A stretch of DNA of 64,000 bases from Prosthecobacter sp. (GTDB taxonomy: Bacteria > Verrucomicrobiota > Verrucomicrobiia > Verrucomicrobiales > Verrucomicrobiaceae). The DNA lies in assembly GCA_019186985.1 (NCBI GenBank), contig JABARQ010000015.1, positions 225,553-289,552 on the forward strand. Reading direction: 5' to 3'. The notes below the pieces were generated by a model that ran no database searches, had not been told where the DNA came from, and saw nothing but the letters and a program-made list of their open reading frames with translations. This document shows, in pieces, positions 1-8,474 of this stretch; within the stretch, counting starts at the first letter, position 1, and every line of letters starts with the position of its first letter. Made by a program: the position numbers and the translations under genes.

Positions 1-664
1 TCTCCTCCTCCAGCACGGCGGTGAGGTCCCTCGCCCCCTTTCCCTCCAGCAGGGCGCAGGCCTCCTCCATGCGGCGGCGGTACTCCTCCGGCGTCACGCG
101 GCCGATGCAGGGAGCGCTGCAGTTCTTGATGATGTCGTTGGAGCAGTGCCGGTATTCCTGCTCGCCCGGACGGATGGGCCGGCAGACCCGCAGACCATAC
201 TGTTTGTTCAGCCAGTTGAGGGTCGTGCGCAGGGCGCCGCTGTGGGCGAAGGGGCCGAAGTAGCGCGCGCCGTCGTCCTTCTTCAGGCGGGTGAGGCTGA
301 AGCGGGGGAACTCGTCCTGCAGATGCACGCGCACGAGCAGGAAGCGCTTGTCGTCGCGGAAGCTGATGTTGTACTTCGGCCGGAACTCCTTGATGAGCCG
401 GCCCTCGAGCAGCAGCGACTCAGGCTCGTTGCGGACCTGGTGGATGTCGAAGTCCCAGATGCTGGCGATCAGCGCCCGCGTCTTGCGGTCGGCCAGCCGC
501 GACCGCGCCGGGGTGAAGTAGTTGCTGAGCCGCTTCCGCAGGTCACGCGCCTTGCCGACGTAGATGACGCTGTCCAGCCGGTCGCGCATGACATAGACGC
601 CCGGCGTGTGGGGCACGTCACGCAGCTTGGCCATGAGGTCGGGCTTGTTTCGGGGTCCGGACAT
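1..664 (-). CDS. uvrC: UvrABC excinuclease subunit C, N-terminal part (gene runs off the window start)
   Basis: UvrC is the dual-incision endonuclease of nucleotide excision repair and acts with UvrA/UvrB in the cytoplasm. The reading frame is open from an ATG at 664 to the window edge, giving about 221 residues. The GIY-YIG nuclease domain lies at the N-terminus: GVYVMRDRLDSVIYVGKARD contains the GVY...YVGKA core, followed by the conserved Arg-rich KRLSNYF segment. Further on are EFRPKYNISFRDDKRF and CSNDIIKNCSAPCIGRV, typical of UvrC before the UVR motif. The UvrB-binding, C-terminal endonuclease and HhH domains lie outside the window. It is divergent from ilvA, with 126 nt between the two starts. 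Identification is firm. Only completeness beyond the edge is unknown. Confidence 0.96.
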   Translation of the reverse strand, partial: MSGPRNKPDLMAKLRDVPHTPGVYVMRDRLDSVIYVGKARDLRKRLSNYFTPARSRLADRKTRALIASIWDFDIHQVRNEPESLLLEGRLIKEFRPKYNISFRDDKRFLLVRVHLQDEFPRFSLTRLKKDDGARYFGPFAHSGALRTTLNWLNKQYGLRVCRPIRPGEQEYRHCSNDIIKNCSAPCIGRVTPEEYRRRMEEACALLEGKGARDLTAVLEEE

Positions 665-790
665 GTGTTGAAGAGAACCGCAGAGATAAACGCCTGCGCC
701 CGGATGCAAGTAAACATGGATTGTTCGTCCGCCCCGTCTTCATGGCCTGAAAAGCCTTGCCGCTGAAGCTGCGGCGGCCATGGGTGCGGC

Positions 791-2341
791 ATGACCGAAC
801 GAGAAAGCCTGCCGCTCGACCGCCGCCTGAGGCAGGAGATCCTGTTTGCCCGTGAAAGCGTCTACCGCTTCGGCCAGCCGACGCCGCTTGAACGCCTGGT
901 GCTTCCGGGACCCGGGCCCGGACCCGAGATCTGGGTGAAGCGCGAGGACCTTTCCCCCGTGAAGTCCTACAAGTGGCGCGGCGCCTGCAATCGCATGGCC
1001 CTGCTCACCCCGGAGCAGCGCGAACGCGGCGTGGTCACGGCCTCGGCCGGCAACCATGCCCAGGGCGTGGCCCTCGCCGCCAGGACACTCGGCATCCGCG
1101 CACGCATCCACATGCCGCGCTCCACCCCGAAGGTGAAGCAGCACGCCGTGCGGCATCATGGCGGCGACTTCGTCCAAATCGTGCTCACGGGCGACAGTTA
1201 TGACGAGGCCGTGCTTGCCGCCCGCGAGGCCGAGCGCCTGCACGGACTGGTCTATGTCCATGCCTACGATGACCTCGCCGTCATGGCCGGCCAGGGCACG
1301 CTGGCGGATGAGGTGGTGCTTTCCGGTCACGGCCCCTTTGACGCGGCCTATCTTCAGATTGGCGGCGGCGGCATGGCCTCCGCAGTCTCGGACTGGCTGA
1401 AGACCTACTGGCCCGGCATCGAGATCATCGGCGTTGAAGGCATCGGCCAGGCCTCCATGAAGGCCGCCATCGAGGCCGGAGCCCCCGTGGAGCTTCATGA
1501 TCTCGACATCTTTTGCGACGGAACGGCTGTCCGCAAGGCGGGCGCGCTGCCCTTTGAAATCTGCCGCACAATGATGCAGCGCATCGTCACCGTGACCAAC
1601 GCGGAGGTCAGCGCCGCCATCCGCGTGCTCTGGGAGACCCTGCGCTGCATCTCGGAGCCCTCCGGCGCCATGGGCCTCGCCGCCGTGATCAAGGAGCGGG
1701 CCGCGCTCGCCAACCAAAAGGTTCTCATCGTCATCACCGGCGCCAACATCGACTTCCTCCAGCTCGGCCTCATCGCCCACTCCGAGGGCGCGGCCAGCAC
1801 CGCCTCACGAAGCCTGCGCATTCACATCCCCGAACGCCCGGGTGCCATGCTGGCGCTGCTCGACTCCTGCCTGGACGGCTTCAACATCGCCGACTTCCAA
1901 TACGGCCTGCATCATCCCGACGAGGCCTGGCCGGTCTTCACCGTCACCGCCGAGGACGAAGCCAGCCTTGCCTCCCTGCCCGCCCGCCTGGACGCCGCCG
2001 GCCACCGCTGGGAGGATCTCAGCGGCGCGGTGGACGTGGCCTTCCGCGCCATCCCGCTGCGCGGCGACCTGCTGAGGCATCCGCTGTTCCTGCGGCTCGA
2101 CTTCTACGAGCGACCCGGCGCGCTGCATGACTTCCTTTCGCGCCTCATCCGCGACCGCGCCAGCCTCTGCTACTTCAACTACCGCCAGTCCGGTGAACGC
2201 GTCGGCCGCGCCCTCATCGGGCTTGACTTTGATTCTGCCGGAACCCGGGAAGCTTTCCTGGCCTCGCTGCCTGAGCAGGGCGAGGGCTACCGCTCCTGCA
2301 GGCCGCTGGACGAGGCCGCGACACGTCGGCTCATTGGTTAG
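791..2341 (+). CDS. ilvA: Threonine ammonia-lyase (biosynthetic threonine dehydratase)
   Basis: PLP enzyme converting threonine to 2-oxobutanoate, the first step of isoleucine synthesis. The 516-residue length fits the biosynthetic form. The PLP lysine is K61 in SYKWRGA, and the phosphate-binding glycine loop is IGGGGMAS near residue 190. After about residue 340 come two ACT-like regulatory repeats, beginning at SLRIHIPERPGAM and LFLRLDFYERPGAL. These are the usual site of isoleucine/valine feedback, so allosteric control is expected by family and not shown directly. No other ilv gene is nearby, so it appears monocistronic. The catabolic form (TdcB) is unlikely because it lacks the C-terminal repeats. 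Confidence 0.95.
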   Translation: MTERESLPLDRRLRQEILFARESVYRFGQPTPLERLVLPGPGPGPEIWVKREDLSPVKSYKWRGACNRMALLTPEQRERGVVTASAGNHAQGVALAARTLGIRARIHMPRSTPKVKQHAVRHHGGDFVQIVLTGDSYDEAVLAAREAERLHGLVYVHAYDDLAVMAGQGTLADEVVLSGHGPFDAAYLQIGGGGMASAVSDWLKTYWPGIEIIGVEGIGQASMKAAIEAGAPVELHDLDIFCDGTAVRKAGALPFEICRTMMQRIVTVTNAEVSAAIRVLWETLRCISEPSGAMGLAAVIKERAALANQKVLIVITGANIDFLQLGLIAHSEGAASTASRSLRIHIPERPGAMLALLDSCLDGFNIADFQYGLHHPDEAWPVFTVTAEDEASLASLPARLDAAGHRWEDLSGAVDVAFRAIPLRGDLLRHPLFLRLDFYERPGALHDFLSRLIRDRASLCYFNYRQSGERVGRALIGLDFDSAGTREAFLASLPEQGEGYRSCRPLDEAATRRLIG

Positions 2342-2373
2342 GCCGGAAGCGGGCGGCATTTTTCGGTGCGTCT

Positions 2374-2400
2374 CCGCCATGGCTGTGGCTAAAATGGCGG
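2374..2400 (+). promoter_or_regulatory. Inverted repeat just upstream of the beta-helix gene
   Basis: CCGCCAT at 2374-2380 and ATGGCGG at 2394-2400 form a perfect 7-bp stem with a 13-nt loop, ending three bases before the ATG at 2404. It could be an operator or a translation-masking hairpin, or part of ilvA termination, although no T-run follows. Its function is unknown. Confidence 0.25.
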
Positions 2401-2403
2401 CTC

Positions 2404-3291
2404 ATGCGACCGCTGGCCTTTTTCATCCTCGTCCTTTCATCCCTGCACGCCCAGGAGGTTCGGCGCGCGCCCCTGACACTCACCCAGGGCGGCACGCCGG
2501 AAAAGCCGGCCATCTATGACGGCCATGGCATGATCGTCGACCTCGGCGTCGACATCAGCGACCTGGGCTGGCTGAAAAGCGGCGACCTCTGGACGGCACC
2601 TGCTCCCGTGGCCAGCCTGCCGCCGGTGGCGGATGTGCAGCGCGCCGGGCTGTTCATCGACGAAGTCCCCGTCAGGATCAGCCGGGACCGGAAGGCTGAA
2701 AAAGCCTCGGGCATCGCGGACAAGGTCATCTACACAAAACCGGAATTGCTTCAGCCCGGCCAGATGGGCTGGACGCCTGAGGGCACGGTGTATTTTCGCT
2801 GGCCGCGTGAAAAAACTCCCGGCACGGCCCCGGTCATCCAGCCTCCCGCCGGCCTGGCAAGCTGCGTCAACATCGCCTGCTCCCACATCACGATCCGCAA
2901 CATCACCGCCAGGCACGCCGCCAACGACGGCTTCAACATCCACGGCCACCGCATCGGCATCCGCTTGGAAAACGTCAGGGCCTTCTCCAACGGCGACGAG
3001 GGCATCAGCGCCCATGAAACCGTGCAGATGGACGTCAGCGATTCCGAAATCGCCTGGAACGGATCCTCCGCCGGCGGCGTGGCCGACGTGGGTGACAGCA
3101 TCACCACCTACACAAACTGCGAGCTGCATCACAACGTGAACGCCGCCTTCTTCTTCGACGGCAAGCTCCACCGCGTCACCGGCTGCCGCATCCATCATCA
3201 GGACCAGGCCGTCCTCGTGCGCGGCGACGCCGTGGTGGAGCAGTCCGACGTGCAATGGCTGAAGCTGGATGACGCTCCAAAGGCAAAATAG
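2404..3291 (+). CDS. Secreted right-handed parallel beta-helix protein
   Basis: 295 residues with a short Sec signal peptide (MRPLAFFILVLSSLHA). From about residue 155 to the end there are recurrent short strand units, for example HITIRNITARH, IRLENVRAFSNGDEGIS, MDVSDSEIAWN, TTYTNCELHHN and RVTGCRIHH. These match the right-handed beta-helix repeat of pectate-lyase-like and polysaccharide-binding proteins. The N-terminal 130 residues resemble the lead-in region of such proteins. A catalytic site cannot be assigned, so a role in carbohydrate binding or cleavage outside the cytoplasm is an inference from the fold. It lies 62 nt after ilvA and is followed by a 161-nt gap, so it is probably its own unit. 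Confidence 0.75.
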   Translation: MRPLAFFILVLSSLHAQEVRRAPLTLTQGGTPEKPAIYDGHGMIVDLGVDISDLGWLKSGDLWTAPAPVASLPPVADVQRAGLFIDEVPVRISRDRKAEKASGIADKVIYTKPELLQPGQMGWTPEGTVYFRWPREKTPGTAPVIQPPAGLASCVNIACSHITIRNITARHAANDGFNIHGHRIGIRLENVRAFSNGDEGISAHETVQMDVSDSEIAWNGSSAGGVADVGDSITTYTNCELHHNVNAAFFFDGKLHRVTGCRIHHQDQAVLVRGDAVVEQSDVQWLKLDDAPKAK

Positions 3292-3452
3292 AAACCAGGC
3301 AGGCGCTTTCGAATCTTTCACGCACTCATGACGGCCACTGCAAGCCCGGCATTCTTCGGTCACTTCTGCCAACACTGCCTGCAGCCCTTGCGGCACTGCC
3401 TTGCAGGCACGACTTCCCCTCAAAACACCGGCGCCAACAACCCCATGATGAC

Positions 3453-4076
3453 ATGTACACCCCCCGGCCTTTCCTGATCACCGACCGTGACATCATCCTC
3501 TCGCTCATCGGACGCTACAGTTTTGCGACCGTGATTTCACAGGATGCGCATGGCGGGCTCCTCGCCAGCCACCTGCCCGTGCTGCATCGTGTCGGCGAAT
3601 CCGGCGAGGATGTGCTGATCACTCACATGGCCCGCGCCAATCCACAATGGCGGCAATGGACGGCGGAGCGTGAACTGCTGACCCTTTTTCATGGGCCTCA
3701 TGCCTATGTCTCTCCAGGCTGGTATCAGTCCAGCCCCATGGTGCCGACCTGGAACTATGCCGCCGTGCATGTCTACGGCATGCCTCGCCTCATCGAAGAC
3801 GCCGGGACTCTGCTTCCGATGCTTCGCGGACTCACGGATCACTTTGAAGCCGGACAGGCACAGCCCTACGGCCCCCGGCTCACGGACGAACACATGCAAC
3901 GGCTGCTTCCCGGCCTTGTGGGGTTTGAGATTTCCGTCACCCGCATGGAGGCGACCTTCAAGCTCAGCCAGAACCGCAGCCCCGAGGACCGTGCCGGCGT
4001 CATTGCGGCGCTTGCCGCCAGCCAAGACCCGATGGATCGCGAAGTCGCCATCCTGATGCAGCAGACGCCGCCTTGA
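3453..4076 (+). CDS. PaiB-like FMN-binding protein
   Basis: 207 residues matching the FMN_bind_2/PaiB family. It shows the family signature FHGPHAYVSPGWYQ followed by VPTWNYAAVHVYG (about residues 79-110), and the N-terminal MYTPRPF. Bacillus PaiB was described as a negative regulator of sporulation and protease genes acting with the acetyltransferase PaiA. Most homologues are probably flavin-binding oxidoreductase-like proteins of unknown substrate. No paiA neighbour is present, so a regulatory role should not be assumed. It is cytoplasmic, with no signal or membrane segment. The next gene starts 39 nt downstream and may be co-transcribed. Confidence 0.88.
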   Translation: MYTPRPFLITDRDIILSLIGRYSFATVISQDAHGGLLASHLPVLHRVGESGEDVLITHMARANPQWRQWTAERELLTLFHGPHAYVSPGWYQSSPMVPTWNYAAVHVYGMPRLIEDAGTLLPMLRGLTDHFEAGQAQPYGPRLTDEHMQRLLPGLVGFEISVTRMEATFKLSQNRSPEDRAGVIAALAASQDPMDREVAILMQQTPP

Positions 4077-4115
4077 ACCGGCAACAACCCCGTCGGCAGG
4101 TCCGTTAGCAGGGGC

Positions 4116-5909
4116 ATGCGCCGAATCATCCTCGCCCTTGTCCTTGTCAGCCTCAGCCTGACAACCCGTGCAGCCGAACATTTCAAAAACGATTCACGCA
4201 GCTTCTCCCAGTCGGCCGACGCCGTCCTGCATCTTGACCTCTCCAGGGTTGAGCCGGCCTCGGCGCTCATCACCGGCAGGCGCCAGAAGGGACGGTGGAA
4301 GCTGATCCCCTTTGAAACGGCGGAATGGAAGGGCACGGCGCTTTCCATCTACGGCGCCACCAATCCTCCGATGGTGAGACTGCCGCTGAGTGAAAGGGGC
4401 TGGCACGCAGTCTATCTCGGGCTGGCGACCACCTCCGGCGGCTTCAACATCGGCGGCAACGGCGTCCGTGCCAGGCTGGCCGGCGAACCGGTCTTCAAAC
4501 GGCTCGCCAACAACCTCGCCCTGCTGCCCAGCCGCCGCGCCGTGATCCAGGAATGCCTTCTCACCATCGCCGAACTCAAGGGGCAGCCGCTGGAGATCGC
4601 GCCCCTGCCCGGGCTTCCCGCCACGGTTTGTTATGTCAGGACCGTGCCGCTGACCGAAGCGGAGGTGAAGGCGGCGCGCGCGCCCTCGCCTCACCGCAGC
4701 TCCATCGCCACCTTTGACGGCCACAGCTGGATCTGGCCCTTCAAGCCCACCAGCGCCGAGGAGCTGGCGGAGGAGTTCCGCGGCTTCGAGGATTCGGATG
4801 TCGGCAAGTGGTGGTTTCAGGTGACCGGCAGCGACCTGGTCTGCTACCCGAGCAAGGTCGGCAACTATCCCGGCCAGGGCACCGAGGACTTTCCCACCGG
4901 CGCGTATGCGGCCTACACGAGGTCGCTGGAGACGCTGTTTAAAAGGGGTGTCAATCCTCTCAAGGTGGCGCGGGATGCCGCAAAGGCTCAGGGCGCAGAG
5001 TTTCACGTCATGCTGCGCCCCGGCGGCTGGGCGGGGTCGATGCCCTACGAGGAGACCTTCAACAGCCGCTTTTATGCCGAGCATCCCGAGTGGCGCTGCA
5101 TCGACCGCGACGGCACGCCCACCTTTTACATGAGCTACGCCGAGCCGGAGGTCCGGAGGCATCTGATCGAGATCTTCCGCGAGACGCTGGAGCTTCAGCC
5201 CGAGGGCGTCGGCTTCCTCTTCAATCGCGGCATGCCGCTCATGCTCTGGGAGGAGGCCTTCTGCCGACGCTTCAGGGAGATGCATCAGGCCGATGCAAAG
5301 TCAGTCGGTGATGACGATCCACGCATTCATGCCACACGCGCCGCCATCATGACGGACTTCATGCTGGAGGTGCGCGCTCTGCTCGATGAAACCGCCACCC
5401 GCCAGGGCCGCAGGGAGCGCTACAAGATCTCTCTCGGCACCTTCGCCAAGGAGGCCGACAACCAGCGCTGGGGGCTCGATCTGCCGAACTGGATCCAGCA
5501 CGGGCTTGTCGATGATCTCGCCACCACCTGGTTCGCCTATCACACCTCGTTTGAGAAGACACCTGGACAGGTGGACATGGACTACTACCGCCGCATCACC
5601 AAGGGCACGCAGACCCGGGCCTATCCCATGGTGATCGCCTGGAAGACCGGCAAGCCCAGGGAGCTTTGTGAAAAGGCCGCCGCCTGGCTGGGGCAGGGCG
5701 ATCCAGGCATCGCCGTCTGGGATCCCCAGGTGCACAAGGGCTGGCCGGACAACTCCCCCGGCAATGTCTTCGACGTGCTCGGACATCTCGGGCACCAGGA
5801 TGATCTGCGCCGCTGGGCGAAGCAGGGGCCGCCCACGCCCCTCGCCATCCCGCTGACCCGGCTCGACGACAACCATTTCAGCCGCTGGTTTCCCAACACG
5901 GGCTTCTGA
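4116..5909 (+). CDS. Secreted glycoside-hydrolase-like protein
   Basis: 597 residues with an N-terminal signal peptide (RRIILALVLVSLSLTTRAAE). The first 180 residues look like a beta-rich binding module. From about residue 190 the pattern is that of a TIM-barrel, GHL10/DUF187-like: AEFHVMLRPGGW, then FYAEHPEWRCIDRDG, MSYAEPEVRRHLIEIFRETL and EGVGFLFNRGMP. These resemble the strand-helix order and the segment after the 'written-out bread-crumb' tyrosine motif of family-10-like hydrolases. I could not assign catalytic acids with confidence. It may act on a glycan together with the neighbouring exported oxidoreductases, which is an inference from context. Confidence is high that it is a real exported protein and moderate for the fold. 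Confidence 0.65.
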   Translation: MRRIILALVLVSLSLTTRAAEHFKNDSRSFSQSADAVLHLDLSRVEPASALITGRRQKGRWKLIPFETAEWKGTALSIYGATNPPMVRLPLSERGWHAVYLGLATTSGGFNIGGNGVRARLAGEPVFKRLANNLALLPSRRAVIQECLLTIAELKGQPLEIAPLPGLPATVCYVRTVPLTEAEVKAARAPSPHRSSIATFDGHSWIWPFKPTSAEELAEEFRGFEDSDVGKWWFQVTGSDLVCYPSKVGNYPGQGTEDFPTGAYAAYTRSLETLFKRGVNPLKVARDAAKAQGAEFHVMLRPGGWAGSMPYEETFNSRFYAEHPEWRCIDRDGTPTFYMSYAEPEVRRHLIEIFRETLELQPEGVGFLFNRGMPLMLWEEAFCRRFREMHQADAKSVGDDDPRIHATRAAIMTDFMLEVRALLDETATRQGRRERYKISLGTFAKEADNQRWGLDLPNWIQHGLVDDLATTWFAYHTSFEKTPGQVDMDYYRRITKGTQTRAYPMVIAWKTGKPRELCEKAAAWLGQGDPGIAVWDPQVHKGWPDNSPGNVFDVLGHLGHQDDLRRWAKQGPPTPLAIPLTRLDDNHFSRWFPNTGF

Positions 5910-5925
5910 AGGCGCTTGACTGCGT

Positions 5926-5942
5926 GGCGGCCACAGGCCGCC
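5926..5942 (+). terminator. Possible terminator after the glycosidase-like gene
   Basis: GGCGGCC-ACA-GGCCGCC is a perfect 7-bp stem with a 3-nt loop, followed by CTTTG. It sits 16 nt after the stop at 5909. The T-tract is very short, so it is weak or only structural. Confidence 0.35.
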
Positions 5943-5994
5943 TTTGCAGACGCTGGACAAAGCTTGTAATGCTGCAGTTTGTTATTCCGTGCCG

Positions 5995-8391
5995 ATGTCC
6001 CGACTCCTGCCGCCCCTCACACGCCTTCTTCCCTGCCTCGCCCTCCACGCCGTGGCGGCGGCCGGACCTGACGGCCTGGAGTCCGTGGTGCGCCCCTTCT
6101 TCGCCGAGCACTGCAACCGATGCCATGACGCCAGGAAGCAGAAGGGCGACCTGCGGGTGGACAACCTGGCGTTCAACTTCGAATCGCCCCGCGCCCTGAT
6201 GCAGTGGGAGGAGATCATGAACCGCATCAACTCCGGTGACATGCCGCCGGAGGACGAGGAGAAGCCGGAACCCGGGGACATCGCCAAAATAGCCGAATGG
6301 ATCGCGGGCCAGCTTCACGAGGCCGAGGCTCGCCGCCAGTCTGCAGGCGGCGAGCGTGTCAGCCTGCACAAGCTGACGCGCGAGGAGTACGGCGCCACCA
6401 TCCGCGACCTGCTGGGCGTGAACTTCGACGTCAAAGGGCCCGCAGGCCTGCCGGATGATCCCGACTGGAAGGGCTTTGAACGCATCGGCTCCGTGCTGAC
6501 CCTGTCGCCGGCCCATGTCGAGAAATACCTCGCCGCCGCCGATGCGATCCTCGACGAGGCCCTGTCGATCCGGCCCGAGCCCAGGCGCGAGACCCTCACC
6601 TGGCTGCCCTGGGACATGCGCTGGAAGGAGTTCAAGGAGGAGTACCAGGCGCGTGGCATCGCCGGCCAGGTCCGCATCGAGATCGTGCCTAACAACTACA
6701 CGACCGACTCCTGGAACCTGGAGGTGAAGACCACGGGCGACTACCTGCTGCGCCTGAAGCTCAGCGGCCTTCGGCCCGAGGGAGGCCGCGCGCCAAGGCT
6801 GAAGGTCTACCTTTCCAGCATCGACAAGACGCTGATCGAGCAGGACATCGACGCCCCGGAGGACAAACCCGTGATCGTCGAGGCCCGCGTGCATCTCATC
6901 GCCGGCAGGTATCCGGTGCGCATCATCAACTCCGTGCCCGGCCCCAACCCCGAAGGCCGCCGCTCCCGCCACAGCGGCACGCCCAACGCCTTCACCAGCC
7001 TGCGCAGCCGCGTGCCCTGGCAGCTCAAGCTCAGCGATGACGACTTCAAGCCCCTCCAGCCCACGCTCATCATCGACCGCGTCGAGTGGGACGGGCCCCT
7101 CGTCGAGTCCTGGCCCACGCCCGCGCACCAAAGGATCTTCTTCAGCAAGGACGCCCGTGAGATCATCACCCGCTTTGCCGAACAGGCCTGGCGCAGACCC
7201 GTGACCAGAGCCGAGATCGAGCCATTGATGCAGCCTTTCGAGCAGTCTCAGAAGCTCGGCGACAGCTTCGAGCTGTCCGTGAAGAGCTCGCTCACCGCCG
7301 TGCTGTGCTCCAAGAACTTCCTCTACCTCGTCGAGGGTAACGCGAAAAATCCCCGCAACCAACTCAATGGCCACGAGCTCGCCTCGCGCCTGTCCTACTT
7401 CCTCTGGAGCACGATGCCCGATGACAAGCTGCTCTCCCTCGCCCGCAGTGGCGGCCTGCGGGATTCCGCCACGCTCAGGGGTGAGGTGAAACGGCTGCTG
7501 GCGGACCCGAGATCGGAGGCCTTTGCGAAAAGCTTTCCGCGCCAATGGCTGCAGCTTCGCAAGGTCGGCATGTTCCCGCCGGACAAGGAGCTGTATCCAG
7601 ACTACGACGAAAACCTGGAGAAGAGCATGGTCGCCGAGACGCTGGGATTCTTCGCCGAAGTCCTGAAGAACAACGGCAGCCTGCGTGACTTCCTCGACTC
7701 CGACTGGACGATGCTCAACGAACGCCTCGCCCTGCATTACGGCATGACCGGCATCCGAGGCGATCAGCTGCAGCGTGTCGCGCTGAAGCCGGACGATCAC
7801 CGTGGCGGCCTGCTGACTCACGCCTCCATCCTCAGCCTCACCTCCGACGGCACCCGGCACCGTCCCGTGCATCGCGGCGTCTGGCTGCTCGAATCCATCA
7901 TCGGCAGGCCGCCGCCACCGCCGCCTGCGAACGTTCCGGCCCTGAGCACGCCGGACCCGAGGGCGAAGAAGAGCACCGTGCGTGAAAAGCTGGAGCTGCA
8001 CCGTTCCGACCCCAACTGCACCGCCTGCCACAACAAGATCGACCCGCTCGGCATCGCCTTTGACAACTACGATGCCGTCGGCCGCTGGCGCCTCGTGGAA
8101 ACCATCAAGGACGGTGTTGGAGCCGATCCGAAGCTTGATCCCAGCGGCAGGCTGCCTGACGGCCGGACCTTCCAGGACAGCCATGAGCTGCGCAACCTCC
8201 TCGTCACCGACCTCGACAGGTTCGCGCTCGCCTTCACGGAAAAGCTGGCGACCTACGCCCTGCGCCGCAGCATCACCTTTGGCGACCGCGAGGAGCTCCG
8301 GCGCATCGTCGAGCAGGCCAGGACAGACGGCTATCCCCTGGCCAGCCTCATCGAATCGCTCGTCACCTCGCCTTTGTTCACCAAGCGGTAA
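5995..8391 (+). CDS. DUF1592-family planctomycete-type cytochrome c protein
   Basis: 798 residues. The ATG at 5995 is preferred because a signal peptide (MSRLLPPLTRLLPCLALHAV) follows directly, whereas upstream extensions lack one. Domains in the usual family order are: PSCyt1-type haem site CNRCH (C40, C43, H44), DUF1587 about 120-185 (LHKLTREEYGATIRDLLG), DUF1595 about 385-445, DUF1592 about 455-580, DUF1588 about 600-700 with a second CxxCH (CTACHNKIDPLGIAFDNYD), and DUF1585 to the C-terminus (SLVTSPLF). The family is abundant in Planctomycetes and Verrucomicrobia and its biochemical role is not established. A periplasmic c-type haem protein linked to polymer or redox catabolism is the common guess. 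Its usual partner, a DUF1552 protein, is 3 kb downstream and not adjacent. Confidence 0.93.
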   Translation: MSRLLPPLTRLLPCLALHAVAAAGPDGLESVVRPFFAEHCNRCHDARKQKGDLRVDNLAFNFESPRALMQWEEIMNRINSGDMPPEDEEKPEPGDIAKIAEWIAGQLHEAEARRQSAGGERVSLHKLTREEYGATIRDLLGVNFDVKGPAGLPDDPDWKGFERIGSVLTLSPAHVEKYLAAADAILDEALSIRPEPRRETLTWLPWDMRWKEFKEEYQARGIAGQVRIEIVPNNYTTDSWNLEVKTTGDYLLRLKLSGLRPEGGRAPRLKVYLSSIDKTLIEQDIDAPEDKPVIVEARVHLIAGRYPVRIINSVPGPNPEGRRSRHSGTPNAFTSLRSRVPWQLKLSDDDFKPLQPTLIIDRVEWDGPLVESWPTPAHQRIFFSKDAREIITRFAEQAWRRPVTRAEIEPLMQPFEQSQKLGDSFELSVKSSLTAVLCSKNFLYLVEGNAKNPRNQLNGHELASRLSYFLWSTMPDDKLLSLARSGGLRDSATLRGEVKRLLADPRSEAFAKSFPRQWLQLRKVGMFPPDKELYPDYDENLEKSMVAETLGFFAEVLKNNGSLRDFLDSDWTMLNERLALHYGMTGIRGDQLQRVALKPDDHRGGLLTHASILSLTSDGTRHRPVHRGVWLLESIIGRPPPPPPANVPALSTPDPRAKKSTVREKLELHRSDPNCTACHNKIDPLGIAFDNYDAVGRWRLVETIKDGVGADPKLDPSGRLPDGRTFQDSHELRNLLVTDLDRFALAFTEKLATYALRRSITFGDREELRRIVEQARTDGYPLASLIESLVTSPLFTKR

Positions 8392-8474
8392 ATCCAGGCA
8401 AGGATGCATCGTTCAATGGGGCAGGCCCATCAGAGCCCGGGCAGCGGCTGACATGCCCACATCCCATTCATCTC

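Noticed and set aside
5878-8409. 843-codon open frame antisense to the DUF1592 gene
   Set aside because: High GC leaves few stops on the other strand. The plus-strand gene has clear family motifs throughout, while this translation has none.
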